A DNA stretch of 64,000 bases from Clostridium gasigenes (lineage in GTDB: Bacteria; Bacillota; Clostridia; Clostridiales; Clostridiaceae), in contig NZ_FNJM01000001.1 of the NCBI RefSeq assembly GCF_900104115.1, forward strand, positions 186,001-250,000, given 5' to 3'. Shown here in pieces: positions 52,819-61,485 of the stretch (positions within the stretch are counted from its first letter, which is position 1; every line of letters starts with the position of its first letter). Below the pieces are notes generated by a model. That model was not told the DNA's origin, ran no database searches, and saw only the letters and a list, made by a program, of their open reading frames with translations. The position numbers and the translations under genes are program-made.

Positions 52819-52984
52819 CTAGAAATACTGGGAATGCTAGAAACACTGCGATGGTTGGCAGGATTTTATAGATTGGCACAATCGGGATCAATGTAATAAG
52901 TATAATGAATTGGAATGATATAAGATAAATTGGGAAAGGTGTAATTAATTACACTCCAGGGGTGATTAAAGGGGATGGGTAAAA

Positions 52985-53992
52985 GTGGATATAATAACAA
53001 TGGCACATGGTAGCGGTGGAGAAGAGAGTTATAAATTAATAGAAGAAGTATTTTATAATAATTTTAATAATGAAGAGTTGTTACAACAAAATGATTCAAC
53101 TATAGTAGATGAAATTAAAGGAAAAATAGCAATTACCACAGATAGTTTTGTAATAGATCCTATATTTTTCCCTGGTGGAGATATAGGGAAACTTAGCGTA
53201 TGTGGAACTATAAATGATTTAGCAGTAAGTGGAGCAAAGCCTTTATATATAACAGCTGCATTTATTATAGAAGAAGGATTTCAAATTGAAAGTTTAAAGA
53301 AAATTGTTAAATCTATGGCAGATACAGCAAAAGAAGCAGGGGTAAAAATAGTAGCAGGAGATACTAAAGTTGTTGAAAAAGGAAGAGGAGATAAAATATA
53401 TATAAATACAACTGGTATAGGCGAATTTACTAAGGAGAGATATGAATTAAACATGAAAAACATAAGAATAGGAGATAAAATAATATTAAGTGGCACAATG
53501 GGAGACCATGGCATGTGTATTATGAATGAAAGAGAAAAATTAGATATTGAAAGTAGCATAAAAAGTGATTGTGCAACTTTAAATACATTAACAGCAGATA
53601 TAATGAGTGTAAGTAAAGAAATAAAAATAATGAGAGATCCAACTAGAGGGGGAGTTGCAGGTACGTTAAACGAACTTGTAAATAGTGGTGGGAAAAGTAT
53701 GATGATTTATGAAAAAGACTTACCTATAAATGAAGAAGTTACAAGCTTTTGTGAAATTCTAGGCATAGACCCTCTTTATGTAGCAAATGAAGGAAAATTA
53801 ATTTGCATAGTTAGTAGTTGTGATGCTGAAAAAATAATAAATGTTATAAGGTCACATTCATTAGGGATGGATGCTGAAATAATAGGAGAAGTTGTGACAG
53901 GTCAAAGAAAGGCACTATATATAAAAACGGAACTTGGAGCAATGAAAATATTACCAATGCCACAAGGCGAGTTATTACCTAGAATATGTTAG
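52985..53992 (+). CDS. hypE: Carbamoyl dehydratase HypE
   Basis: 335 residues. PurM/SelD-like ATP-binding fold: 'MAHGSGGEESYKLIEEVF', 'ITTDSFVIDPIFFPGGDIG', 'DPTRGGVAGTLNE'. The extreme C-terminus 'LLPRIC' ends in the Cys that HypF carbamoylates, confirming a complete gene. Start at GTG 52985 behind a G-rich site (GGGGATGGG). It closes the hydrogenase cluster. Confidence 0.93.
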   Translation: MDIITMAHGSGGEESYKLIEEVFYNNFNNEELLQQNDSTIVDEIKGKIAITTDSFVIDPIFFPGGDIGKLSVCGTINDLAVSGAKPLYITAAFIIEEGFQIESLKKIVKSMADTAKEAGVKIVAGDTKVVEKGRGDKIYINTTGIGEFTKERYELNMKNIRIGDKIILSGTMGDHGMCIMNEREKLDIESSIKSDCATLNTLTADIMSVSKEIKIMRDPTRGGVAGTLNELVNSGGKSMMIYEKDLPINEEVTSFCEILGIDPLYVANEGKLICIVSSCDAEKIINVIRSHSLGMDAEIIGEVVTGQRKALYIKTELGAMKILPMPQGELLPRIC

Positions 53993-54238
53993 GTAAATTT
54001 AGTGAAAAAATAGATAATATAATTTATTTTACATGCTTGGAATTGTAAAACAAATAAACACAATGATTATATGGCCTAAATTATTTAGAGTTAATACTAA
54101 AGTAGTATCTTAAAAGAATTAGTAATATACACAATATTATTAGAGGAAAATAATTCGAAAAATTAGGCAGAGTGTTGTATCAAATACCATAGTGAGTAAA
54201 TAAACTATAGTAAGAACAATTTAATAGGAGAAATATAA
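53993..54238. other. Intergenic region after hypE
   Basis: About 245 A+T-rich bases without a gene or strong terminator. Presumably holds the promoter of the repeat protein gene downstream. Confidence 0.4.
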
Positions 54239-54991
54239 ATGTTAAATATGCTTTTAAATAATTTATTAGGTGGCGGTGGTATGGGGAAAATGCAAGGCAA
54301 TGGAGGGATGGGAGGAAATCCCTTATTAAATATGTTAATGGGTAATATGAACATGGGTGGACAAGGAAATGGAATGGCAAATAACCCACTTAGTATGTTA
54401 ATGGGCGGTATGAATGGTAATAGGGGAAATAACATGAATAATCAAGGTGGAAATCAAAATAATGGTAACCAAAATAATGGTATGAATCAGATGTTGAGTA
54501 TGTTAATGGGCGGAAATAATCCTATGAATGGTGGAAATCAAAATAGCAACCAAAATATTAATAAAGGGAATAATCAAAATTCAATGAAAAACAATCCTTT
54601 AAGTATGCTTTTGAATAACACCAATAGCACCGATGGAAATAATGGAGCCAATGGGAGTAATGGAAATAGTGGAAATGCTGGAAATAGTGCAAGTAATGGA
54701 GGTAACGGAAGTAACGCAAATGGTGGGAATAATGGAAGTAACGGAAATAATGGAATTGATATAAATCAGCTTTTGAGTATGTTTATGGGGGGGAATAATC
54801 AAAACAATCCCATGATGGATGAAAATCAAAATGGAATGGAAAATAATCCATTGAGTATGCTTATGAATAGTATGAATAATGGTAATATGAATAATAATTC
54901 GGATACAAATGATAATTCTGAGATGACAAATAGAAATAATAATATGCATAAAAGTCGTAGGCATCATAAAAGTAGTAGGAGACACAGATAA
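54239..54991 (+). CDS. Met/Asn/Gly-rich repeat protein
   Basis: 250 residues, low complexity. A short hydrophobic cassette recurs six times, spaced by Asn/Gly/Ser linkers: 'NPLLNMLMGNM', 'NPLSMLMGGM', 'NQMLSMLMGG', 'NPLSMLLNN', 'NQLLSMFMGG', 'NPLSMLMNSM'. The protein opens 'MLNMLLNNLLGGGG' and ends in a basic tail 'HKSRRHHKSSRRHR'. No signal peptide, domain or membrane helix. A GGAGA ribosome site precedes the ATG, so it is probably expressed. The sticker-and-spacer pattern suggests self-association; spore-coat or matrix protein is one guess, and a metal-binding role near the hydrogenase cluster another. Function unknown. Terminator downstream. Confidence 0.7.
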   Translation: MLNMLLNNLLGGGGMGKMQGNGGMGGNPLLNMLMGNMNMGGQGNGMANNPLSMLMGGMNGNRGNNMNNQGGNQNNGNQNNGMNQMLSMLMGGNNPMNGGNQNSNQNINKGNNQNSMKNNPLSMLLNNTNSTDGNNGANGSNGNSGNAGNSASNGGNGSNANGGNNGSNGNNGIDINQLLSMFMGGNNQNNPMMDENQNGMENNPLSMLMNSMNNGNMNNNSDTNDNSEMTNRNNNMHKSRRHHKSSRRHR

Positions 54992-55045
54992 TGTATATTT
55001 GAAGAGCTTGTTTTAATAATGAAAATAAAATTAAATAACTCTCGA

Positions 55046-55083
55046 AAATAAGCATTAACTGATATTGGTTAATGCTTATTTAA
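55046..55083. terminator. Bidirectional terminator
   Basis: AAATAAGCATTAAC (55046-55059) pairs perfectly with GTTAATGCTTATTT (55068-55081). It lies between the convergent repeat-protein gene and the small membrane protein gene, touching the stop codon of the latter. Confidence 0.82.
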
Positions 55084-55285
55084 ATTTTGGAAATTCCTTA
55101 TATAAATGGCCATATTTTTTATATTTATATATCTTAATGATTGTAAGAGTAAAGAAAAGTAAAGTGTTTAAAGATAAAAGTATAAGTGTAAGTTTATCAA
55201 TTGATTTATAAAATGAATGTATTGTAGATATTAGAGAGATAATAAATGTAATAGAAGTTAGTATTGTTTCATGTTTAGCTTTCAT
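55076..55285 (-). CDS. Small two-helix membrane protein
   Basis: 69 residues with two hydrophobic helices ('ILTSITFIISLISTIHSF', 'LILLSLNTLLFFTLTIIKIY') and a Lys/Tyr-rich tail. AAAAGGAG precedes the ATG. No family recognised and no operon partner. Confidence 0.6.
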   Translation of the reverse strand: MKAKHETILTSITFIISLISTIHSFYKSIDKLTLILLSLNTLLFFTLTIIKIYKYKKYGHLYKEFPKFK

Positions 55286-55421
55286 AAAATGCTCCTTTTA
55301 AAAAAAATATACTTATCAGAGTAGCCTCTGATTATACCTATAATAACCATGTAATGTAAGTATATCATATGTTATAGATAAGTATAGCGGCTACGATAAA
55401 GTTGTTTAATATATATCACAA

Positions 55422-55802
55422 ATGGGACAATATGCAGTTATAAATCTTTCTTTAAAATCAGCAAAACAACCAAAATTTGAATTAGCTTATGAATGTTTGT
55501 TAAATGAAATAATTAAGGCCTTTAAAAGACATGACTATGTTTTGCAAAGTGATAAATTATCTTGTGAAAAAGATGATTATATAAATATTATAAAAAAAGC
55601 AAATTTTGGAACTGTTGTGACATCTATAAAATTTTTAACAGAATGTCTACAAAAATATCATAATAAAAAAGTTGTTATTTTAATAGAAGAAGGTTTTTCT
55701 AGGAAAAAGAAAAGGGACCTTCTTCTTTTTGTTATATTCATATTCACATCGGATTACCTGAAGTATATTCATAGTTTAATTTGTACAAACATTCTTAATT
55801 AA
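55422..55802 (+). pseudogene. AAA-ATPase-like (PF09820-type) gene fragment
   Basis: The first ~90 residues match the middle of the 'predicted AAA-ATPase' family common in Clostridia: 'GQYAVINLSLKSAKQPKFEL', 'IIKAFKRHDYVLQSDKL', 'LKFLTECLQKYH'-like, then 'KKVVILIEEGFS' where the Walker B of intact members reads ILIDEYD. The N-terminal Walker A region and the ~350 residues downstream are missing, and there is no ribosome site. A dead fragment. Confidence 0.7.
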
Positions 55803-55955
55803 GATTAAGTAATTTGCTTTAATTTGTATATTTTGAGTTGAAATAAAGTGCCATATAACACTATAACAACTAGAGCAATTAGAAAAAAGGCATTCATTTT
55901 AATTTTGTAATGTTTTACCCTGTTATAATTCTTTATTGCAAAACATTTTTCAAAA

Positions 55956-56750
55956 TTAATTTAATGTATCTTTATATGTTAATATACCATTAAATATAGC
56001 TTCAGCAGAAAGGGATTGACCATTTTCAGAAGTTAGGAAATATTCATCGGACAAGTTACTTAGAAAGCCAAGCTCTATAAGTACGGATGGAACGTCATTA
56101 TTATTTAATACAGCTAAAGGTTCGTCTTCAGAATAATATTTAGTTCCTCTATCTGATGTATATTCCAAATTACTTAACTCATTTTGTATTAGTGTGGCAA
56201 ATAAGTTGCTTTCATCGTCAGCGTTATTATACCAAGTTTCTATTCCTTTATAAGAATGGGATTCATCAGAACTATTACAATGTATAGAAATAAATAAATC
56301 AGCACCGCTATCCTTAGAAATATTAACTCTTTCATATAAATTTTCTGTAGAATTATCAGACCAAAACAATGTATCCGTGGTTCTTGTATATACTACATCA
56401 ATACCCTGAGATTCTAATAATTCACCTAATTTAATAGTTATAGATAGAACAATATCTTTTTCAGCAGAATCATTTAAGCCTATAGTGCCAAAATCCCAAT
56501 CACCATGACCAGCATCTATACAAATAGTAAAAACATCTGCACTATCTACAGGAACATTTTTGCTAGAAGTAGGTATAAATCTATTCTTAGATGTTATATT
56601 AGCAAGTCCTATTTTAAAACTTAATATCTTTTTAAAACCAATTCTAATTGATAGAATAGATATTAAAGAGAAAGTAATTAAATTTATTATCTTTTTACGG
56701 TGCCTTAATTTTTTTCTTTTTATATGGATATTTATGTCTCTATTACTCAT
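55956..56750 (-). CDS. N-acetylmuramoyl-L-alanine amidase (CwlD-like, Amidase_3)
   Basis: 264 residues. Basic N-terminus followed by one membrane helix (about 20-37), so it is anchored or exported. Amidase_3 domain with zinc ligands His in 'CIDAGHGDWDFGTIG', Glu in 'SAEKDIVLS', and His in 'LFISIHCNSSD'; catalytic Glu in 'VLIELGFLSN'. Single-domain amidases of this size resemble CwlD, which makes muramic δ-lactam in spore cortex, but a vegetative role is possible. GGGATGAGG precedes the start. Confidence 0.87.
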   Translation of the reverse strand: MSNRDINIHIKRKKLRHRKKIINLITFSLISILSIRIGFKKILSFKIGLANITSKNRFIPTSSKNVPVDSADVFTICIDAGHGDWDFGTIGLNDSAEKDIVLSITIKLGELLESQGIDVVYTRTTDTLFWSDNSTENLYERVNISKDSGADLFISIHCNSSDESHSYKGIETWYNNADDESNLFATLIQNELSNLEYTSDRGTKYYSEDEPLAVLNNNDVPSVLIELGFLSNLSDEYFLTSENGQSLSAEAIFNGILTYKDTLN

Positions 56751-56987
56751 AGTATGTACCTCATCCCCTTATTATAAATGAAAGTAAAGAATGCATTAGT
56801 TCTATAGGTTTATTAGAAGTTCTTAACTTTAAAATAAGCTTAAGGTGTTAATGTGGAGAGTAGGTGAAGATAGTATGTTTTCTTTGCGAAATTTAAAAAA
56901 ATATAAGAAATGTGGATGTATGTTACACAAAATCCAACAAAAATTATAAAAAGTATTTATAAAATGTATATTTTACAGTGATTATAG

Positions 56988-57115
56988 TGTTATAATCAAT
57001 AAACAGGAAAGTTATAGAGCATTTAAATGAAAATAATCACATTGAATATAATTGGTTATTAATTTAAAATAGTATGGTACAAAATAAACTAGCATAGTGA
57101 CTAGTTATTTTTTTT
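56988..57115 (+). promoter_or_regulatory. Promoter and terminator-like hairpin in the leader of the YgiQ gene
   Basis: An extended -10 TGTTATAAT (56988-56996) would start a leader of about 165 bases. Near its end AACTAG (57087-57092) pairs with CTAGTT (57101-57106), followed by eight T residues, a terminator-like structure 52 bases before the ATG. A further pairing (AATAATCA with TGGTTATT, about 57033-57061) lies upstream and could be part of an attenuator. No riboswitch class was recognised. Confidence 0.4.
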
Positions 57116-57167
57116 GAAAATACCTAGTGAGATAATATAACTTTAAGAATATATAAGAGAAGGTGAT

Positions 57168-59249
57168 ATGATGACAGATAATAGATTTTTACCAATAAGT
57201 AAAGAAGATATGATTGATAGAGAATGGGATCAATGTGATTTTGTTCTAGTTACAGGAGATGCATACATTGACCATCATAGTTTTGGTACAGCAATTATTT
57301 CAAGAGTACTAGAAAATGCAGGTTATAAGGTTGGTATAATAGCTCAACCAGATTGGCATAGTACAGAGGATTTTATGAAACTTGGAAGACCAAGACTTGG
57401 ATTTTTAGTTAATGCAGGAAATATGGATTCTATGGTTAACCATTATAGTGTAGGTAAAAGACAAAGAGATAAGGATCTTTATACACCAGGTGGAAAAATG
57501 GGAGCAAGACCAGATAGAGCTACAATTGTTTATTGTAATAAAATAAGAGAAGCTTATAAAAATGTTAACATAGTAATAGGTGGTATTGAAGCTAGTTTAA
57601 GAAGATATGCTCATTATGATTATTGGGGTGACAATGTACGTAATTCTATACTTGTAGATACCGGTGCAGATTTACTTATATATGGAATGAGTGAAAAGCA
57701 AATTGTTGAAGTTGCAAATTCATTAAATGAAGGATTTGAAGCAAAATACATAAGACACGTTAATGGAACAACTTACATAATAGACGAATTAGATGAAATT
57801 TATGGAGACTATATAGTAATGCCTTCATGCAAAGAAGTTGCTACTGATAAAGTTAAATATAATCAAGCTTTTAAAATACAAAATGAAGAGCAAGACCCAG
57901 TAAGAGGAAAGGTTTTAGTTCAACAACATGGTAGTAAATATGTTGTTTCAAACACTCCGGAAATGCCTCTTACAAGAGAAGAATTAGATGAAGTATATGG
58001 GCTTCCATACACTAAAGAATATCATCCTATATATGAAGATCAAGGTGGAATTGCAGCTTTAGAAGAAGTTAAATTTAGTGTGGTAAGTTCAAGAGGATGT
58101 TTTGGAGATTGTGCATTTTGTGCAATTACTTTCCATCAAGGAAGAGCAGTTCAAAGCAGAAGTGAAGAATCTATATTAGAAGAAGTAGTAGAAATTACTA
58201 ATCTTAAAGATTTTAAGGGATACATACATGATGTAGGTGGTCCTACTGCAAACTTTAGAAAACCAGCTTGTTCAAGACAACTTACAATAGGTGCATGTAA
58301 ACATAAAGAGTGTTTAACTCCAAAACCATGTAATAATTTAGTTGTTGATCATAGCGAGTTCCTTGGAATTCTTAGAAAAATAAGAAAAGTACCTAAGGTT
58401 AAGAAAGCTTTTGTTCGTTCAGGACTTAGATATGATTATATAATGGCAGATAAGGATGATACATTCTTTAAGGAACTTGTAGAGCATCATGTAAGTGGAC
58501 AATTAAAAGTTGCTCCAGAACATGTAGCTGTTAATTCACTTAAATATATGGGTAAACCATCAGGTGATACTTATGATAGATTTAGAGAAAAATTCTTTAA
58601 AATAAATCAAAAATTAGGTAAAGAACAGTATATAATACCATACCTAATGTCAAGTCATCCAGGTACTGGTTTAAAAGAAGCTATAGAACTTGCAGAATAT
58701 TTAAGAGATACAAAATATCAACCAGAACAAGTTCAAGATTTCTATCCAACACCAGGTACTTTATCAACAGCAATGTTTTATACAGGTGTAGATCCAATTA
58801 GTGGAGATGAAGTATATGTTGCAAGAACTAAAGAAGAAAAAGCTATGCAAAGAGCACTTCTTCAGTTTAAAAATCCTAAAAACTATAATTTAGTTCATGA
58901 TGCATTAATGCAAGAAGATAGAGAAGACCTAATAGGAAACGGACCTAAATGCTTAATACAATCAAAAGAAACTAGATACCTTGCAAGTAACAGAAAATAT
59001 TCTGGAACAGGATACCAAGGTAAGAATAAAAATAATAGAAATAAAACTACCGCTGATAAAGATAAAAAAACATATGAAAAGCCACAAGGTAAAATGAAAA
59101 GTGGAGAATCAAAAGGTAAAGCTGGAAACAACGAAAAACCAGCGGCAAGAGCAGCTAGAGGGAAAAATGGAGAAATGAGATCAACTGATACTAGAGTAAG
59201 TGCACCTAAGAAAACTAGAGGACCAGCTAGAAGTAGATTAAAGAAATAA
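57168..59249 (+). CDS. YgiQ-family radical SAM protein
   Basis: 693 residues (UPF0313/YgiQ). N-terminal cobalamin-binding-like region ('[17 protein letters not shown]', '[17 protein letters not shown]'). Radical SAM cluster '[19 protein letters not shown]' with CxxxCxxC near residues 311-318. '[16 protein letters not shown]' and a second Cys set '[12 protein letters not shown]' follow. The last ~70 residues are a Lys/Arg/Gly-rich disordered tail. The reaction is unknown for the family. AAGGTG precedes ATG 57168. Lone gene between terminators. Confidence 0.9.
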   Translation: MMTDNRFLPISKEDMIDREWDQCDFVLVTGDAYIDHHSFGTAIISRVLENAGYKVGIIAQPDWHSTEDFMKLGRPRLGFLVNAGNMDSMVNHYSVGKRQRDKDLYTPGGKMGARPDRATIVYCNKIREAYKNVNIVIGGIEASLRRYAHYDYWGDNVRNSILVDTGADLLIYGMSEKQIVEVANSLNEGFEAKYIRHVNGTTYIIDELDEIYGDYIVMPSCKEVATDKVKYNQAFKIQNEEQDPVRGKVLVQQHGSKYVVSNTPEMPLTREELDEVYGLPYTKEYHPIYEDQGGIAALEEVKFSVVSSRGCFGDCAFCAITFHQGRAVQSRSEESILEEVVEITNLKDFKGYIHDVGGPTANFRKPACSRQLTIGACKHKECLTPKPCNNLVVDHSEFLGILRKIRKVPKVKKAFVRSGLRYDYIMADKDDTFFKELVEHHVSGQLKVAPEHVAVNSLKYMGKPSGDTYDRFREKFFKINQKLGKEQYIIPYLMSSHPGTGLKEAIELAEYLRDTKYQPEQVQDFYPTPGTLSTAMFYTGVDPISGDEVYVARTKEEKAMQRALLQFKNPKNYNLVHDALMQEDREDLIGNGPKCLIQSKETRYLASNRKYSGTGYQGKNKNNRNKTTADKDKKTYEKPQGKMKSGESKGKAGNNEKPAARAARGKNGEMRSTDTRVSAPKKTRGPARSRLKK

Positions 59250-59294
59250 TTTAAAATTTCCAATAATTAGTACTTAGCCGCTAGATAGGTATTT

Positions 59295-59340
59295 AAAAGG
59301 TAGAATTCTTTGTGCAAAGCAGGGAGTTCTACCTTTTTTT
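59295..59340 (+). terminator. Rho-independent terminator after the YgiQ gene
   Basis: AAAAGGTAGAA (59295-59305) pairs with TTCTACCTTTT (59327-59337) with a small inner hairpin (CTTTG/CAAAG); T run follows. Confidence 0.85.
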
Positions 59341-59358
59341 ACTTTGTTCTATTATTCC

Positions 59359-59901
59359 TTAATCATTCATTGAATTTTTTCTTATTCTAAAAAAGTAACT
59401 AATAACTCTATAATATAAAAACAAGTAAACCAACAGCATAAAAATAGGAATAATAATATAGACATCAGCATCTGAATTAATATCGCTTTGTATAATCTTA
59501 ATACTCATTAGTATAAATGGAATCAAAAATGCACTATAGCGAATAAAGAATTTTCTAGCAAGGTTATACTTAATATCGTAGTCAGTATAAATATTAGGCT
59601 TTTCTTCATTAGAATTATATTCTTTTGCCCAAATATATCTAGTAGTAAGAGTATCATCAAAGGAATAAACCAGTTTCCAATTATCATCTCTATAAAGTTC
59701 ATAGTAGCCAGCCGTAGTTTCACTATGACAATCGGTGCAATATCTAATATGTTTTGGGGTACCTTTAACAAAAGTAAAAATACAACCAAGGAAACCAACT
59801 TTCACAAGATTATAGCCTTTAAGTTCCATTTTCTCAAGGTAATCTTCAATTAAGTCCGGTGAATAACACCATCCAAATTTTAATCTCCTAATTTTCTTCA
59901 T
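59359..59901 (-). CDS. DUF2812 membrane protein
   Basis: 180 residues. N-terminal soluble part with DUF2812 pattern ('DLIEDYLEKMELKGYNLVKV', 'FVKGTPKHIRYCTDCHSE') and two C-terminal membrane helices. Start ATG 59901 follows GAGGGGTG; an upstream in-frame ATG is ten codons earlier inside the PadR gene. DUF2812 proteins are almost always coded next to a PadR regulator, as here, and are thought to be membrane partners in the same control circuit. Confidence 0.85.
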   Translation of the reverse strand: MKKIRRLKFGWCYSPDLIEDYLEKMELKGYNLVKVGFLGCIFTFVKGTPKHIRYCTDCHSETTAGYYELYRDDNWKLVYSFDDTLTTRYIWAKEYNSNEEKPNIYTDYDIKYNLARKFFIRYSAFLIPFILMSIKIIQSDINSDADVYIIIPIFMLLVYLFLYYRVISYFFRIRKNSMND

Positions 59902-60223
59902 TTTTAAAACACCCCTCATACTTAATAGCATTATTGTTTAATTCTTTAATTCTTTCAATTTCTTTTAGTAATAGGGCTTTACCTATAGTAGTTATTTCAT
60001 ATATTGTTTTTCTATCCTCATCAGCGTAAATAGTTATTATATTAGCTTTATGCATCTTAGATAAAGTTCCATAAACAGTACCAGAACCTAGTCTAATTCT
60101 GCCTTCAGTAATTTTATCAACATGGACTATAATTCCATAGCCATGTCTAGGCTCTGTTAAGGAAAGTAGTATATAATAAGCAGTTTCACTCATAGGGAGA
60201 AAGGCTTTTAGTATTTTTTCCAA
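59888..60223 (-). CDS. PadR-family transcriptional regulator
   Basis: 111 residues. Winged helix of the PadR type: 'YYILLSLTEPRHGYGIIVHV', 'IRLGSGTVYGTLSKMHKANI', wing 'EDRKTIYEITTIGKALL'. Start taken as TTG 60223 after AGGAGGTG; in-frame GTG 60235 sits inside that site. It overlaps the DUF2812 gene by 14 bases. An inverted repeat upstream (60243-60286) is the likely autoregulatory operator. Confidence 0.87.
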   Translation of the reverse strand: MEKILKAFLPMSETAYYILLSLTEPRHGYGIIVHVDKITEGRIRLGSGTVYGTLSKMHKANIITIYADEDRKTIYEITTIGKALLLKEIERIKELNNNAIKYEGCFKNEEN

Positions 60224-60242
60224 GGATAAGGTCACCTCCTAT

Positions 60243-60286
60243 GTCACGTTATGACATATCATATGTTGACTATATCACAACGTGAC
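60243..60286. promoter_or_regulatory. Inverted repeat, probable PadR operator
   Basis: GTCACGTTATGA (60243-60254) and TCACAACGTGAC (60275-60286) are inverted copies with one difference, and ATGT/ACAT-like steps lie between. Position directly before the PadR gene suggests self-repression, common in this family. Confidence 0.55.
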
Positions 60287-60299
60287 TTAGTATTCAACA

Positions 60300-60652
60300 G
60301 TTATTTCAATAGGTTTGATCCAAATAATATTATTTGTTTTAGGATGCCTTAATGAATTAAGCAAAGAAATTGGTGATAAGCAAATATTTGAAAAATTAGC
60401 GAAGATGCTGTTGTATATTATTGGAGTAGAAGAACTGTTCAAAAATACAGACATAGTGGTACAATATAATTTTAGTAGGCAGAGTTGAATTTTTTAATTA
60501 TAGGGAATATAATATTAGCTATACTATATTCATGTTGATCTATTACATTTTCAATTTCCTTTAAAATTTAGCCTATATAAATAAGCCTATTTATAGTTTT
60601 TCTCCTAACTTCTAAATCTAAGTAAATATATATAATAAAGGGGTATAATATC
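60300..60652. other. Intergenic region with a decayed coding trace
   Basis: One plus-strand frame near 60350-60490 reads like a protein end ('LNELSKEIGDKQIFEKLAK', then 'VEELFKNTDIVVQYNFSRQS') but has no start. GATGCC at about 60342 resembles a half-copy of the palindromic element. Nothing else recognised. Confidence 0.35.
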
Positions 60653-61012
60653 TTGAAAAATTATAGTGAATTTATAAAAGTAATTGATTGTATAAAAGAT
60701 AGTTTGACATCTTGTGAACTATCTTTCATAAGGCACTCTTTAGTTTATGGGAGTGTATCTAAAATGGTTATACATGAGGAAAGTGATATAGATTTATTGC
60801 TTTTAGGAGATGAACCAAAATCTATAAAATTAATATCTATGATTGGAGATTCATTAGATAATAATAATAAATCATCTATACTAATAGATTTCAAATACTA
60901 CAGTATGAAAGAGTTTCTAGAACTCAAGAATAGTAATCTATTATTGAAATCCATAGAAAAGGATTGTAAGGAATTGGAGGAGTTAAGAAATGAATTATTA
61001 CGATTTTGCTAA
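60653..61012 (+). CDS. Nucleotidyltransferase (MNT) domain protein
   Basis: 119 residues. Minimal nucleotidyltransferase with 'YGSVSKMVIHEESDIDLLLL', the GS…DxD pattern for metal and nucleotide binding. TTG start with AAGGGG about ten bases upstream. It overlaps the HEPN gene by 23 bases. MNT/HEPN pairs act as toxin-antitoxin or nucleotide-modifying systems, in which MNT proteins AMPylate the HEPN toxin in characterised cases (MntA-HepT). Confidence 0.85.
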   Translation: MKNYSEFIKVIDCIKDSLTSCELSFIRHSLVYGSVSKMVIHEESDIDLLLLGDEPKSIKLISMIGDSLDNNNKSSILIDFKYYSMKEFLELKNSNLLLKSIEKDCKELEELRNELLRFC

Positions 61013-61409
61013 AAAGAATTTAAAGTCAGCAGAGACTATGAATAAATATACAGATGAATATGATGTTATAGTAGTAGACTGTCAACAATATCTAGAGAAA
61101 TCATTAAAATATTTATTGGAACTAAAGTGTGGAGAGTTAACTAGAGTACATAAGTTAACGGTAATAACTAGTAAATTAAATATAGAAGAATTAAGTAAAC
61201 ATGAGGATATTTTCAGAAAAATACAGGATTATTATTTTGATAAAAGATATCCTGGAGATAATTATTTAGAAACATCTAAAGATGAATGCGCAGAAGTATT
61301 TAAATTCACAATAAGCTTAAAACCATTGATAGAAGAGCTAATATTAAAATATACCATAGAGGAAATATCTAAAGATAATAGTGGGATTTTTGACAAATTG
61401 ATAAAATAA
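60990..61409 (+). CDS. HEPN domain protein
   Basis: 139 residues, helical. HEPN pattern: 'YYDFAKKNLKSAETMNKY', 'DVIVVDCQQYLEKSLKYLLE', 'RVHKLTVITSKL', and 'FDKRYPGDNYLETSKDEC', the last matching the 'RYPGDNY' segment of this HEPN subgroup. The classical RNase motif Rx4-6H of HepT toxins is not obvious, so it may not be a toxin. GGAGGAG precedes its ATG inside the MNT gene. Confidence 0.82.
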   Translation: MNYYDFAKKNLKSAETMNKYTDEYDVIVVDCQQYLEKSLKYLLELKCGELTRVHKLTVITSKLNIEELSKHEDIFRKIQDYYFDKRYPGDNYLETSKDECAEVFKFTISLKPLIEELILKYTIEEISKDNSGIFDKLIK

Positions 61410-61415
61410 AAGAAT

Positions 61416-61464
61416 GAAAAAATCTAAGAATCTTTGGTCTGTTATTTATTTTACGATGCCTAAG
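61416..61464. repeat. Half-copy of the palindromic intergenic element
   Basis: Bases AATCTAAGAATCTTTGG near 61424, then TGTTATTTATTTT and GATGCCTAA, match the centre and one arm of the element at 45515-45635 read on its other strand. The opposite arm is missing. Confidence 0.6.
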
Positions 61465-61485
61465 ATAATGGGGAGATGAAAAAAC

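Noticed and set aside
54239..54991. CRISPR-like array, because of regularly spaced short repeats
   Set aside because: The repeats are in-frame protein cassettes of variable DNA sequence within an open frame having a ribosome site.
54599..55055. Minus-strand frames rich in Ile/His/Thr or Tyr
   Set aside because: They are complementary reading of the Asn/Gly/Met repeat gene and arise from its codon bias.
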